Shown here in pieces: positions 6,851-6,887 of a stretch of 6,887 bases of DNA. The first letter of the stretch is position 1. Every line of letters starts with the position of its first letter. The notes below the pieces were generated by a model. That model was not told where the DNA came from. It ran no database searches and was given only the letters and a program-made list of their open reading frames with translations. Both the position numbers and the translations under genes were made by a program. The stretch lies in assembly GCA_014384665.1 (NCBI GenBank), contig JACNFI010000035.1:1-6887 (forward strand). The letters are read 5' to 3'. This DNA comes from Candidatus Cloacimonadota bacterium. GTDB lineage: Bacteria > Cloacimonadota > Cloacimonadia > JGIOTU-2.

Positions 6851-6887
6851 AAATAATTCTAACCAAAATGGAAATCCACGAAAGAAC

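Noticed and set aside
6868..6887. Possible start of a rightward gene (ATG at 6868)
   Set aside because: Only six codons are visible, no Shine-Dalgarno precedes it, and the TTGACA at 6846-6851 is too close to serve it.

Overview
The window carries six leftward (minus-strand) protein genes, one of them very small, with almost no non-coding DNA. I see no RNA gene, insertion sequence, CRISPR array or origin. The organism looks like an uncultured, AT-rich, Gram-negative bacterium of the Fibrobacteres-Chlorobi-Bacteroidetes (FCB) side of the tree. Cloacimonadota is my best guess and Marinimicrobia or a similar lineage is possible. The main clues are a giant secreted beta-helix/PKD protein ending in a 'YQNYPNPF...SGIYLYRL' C-terminal sorting-type domain, an LPP20-type periplasmic protein, and a 'SLKTAR..KKGD' envelope protein. 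This assignment is inference from protein style, not a database match.

Reading in the direction of transcription, from the right end: 6757-6887 is a non-coding leader with a TTGACA box and an inverted repeat. It precedes a TAXI-family TRAP-transporter solute-binding lipoprotein (6756-5764). After 42 nt comes a small predicted outer-membrane beta-barrel or lipoprotein (5721-5128). After 22 nt comes a 27-codon ORF with a good Shine-Dalgarno sequence (5105-5022), whose end overlaps the start of a GNAT acetyltransferase (5029-4631) by 8 nt. These four are plausibly one transcript.

A 118-nt gap (4513-4630) with a TTGACA box inside a 20-bp imperfect palindrome then begins a likely second unit. It holds an LPP20-like exported protein (4512-3178) and, 15 nt later, a 1050-residue secreted protein (3162-10). 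That protein starts at TTG and is built as signal peptide, beta-helix, PKD, beta-helix and C-terminal sorting domain.

Most products are envelope or exported proteins: two probable lipoproteins, one periplasmic protein and one surface or secreted protein. No shared pathway can be read from the sequence. No TRAP permease accompanies the binding protein here. I found no convincing new defence, mobile or biosynthetic system. The more unusual points are the coupled 27-codon ORF, a 93-bp in-frame tandem duplication with a cysteine ladder in the beta-helix protein, the strong composition shift of that gene, and the palindromic elements over the TTGACA boxes.
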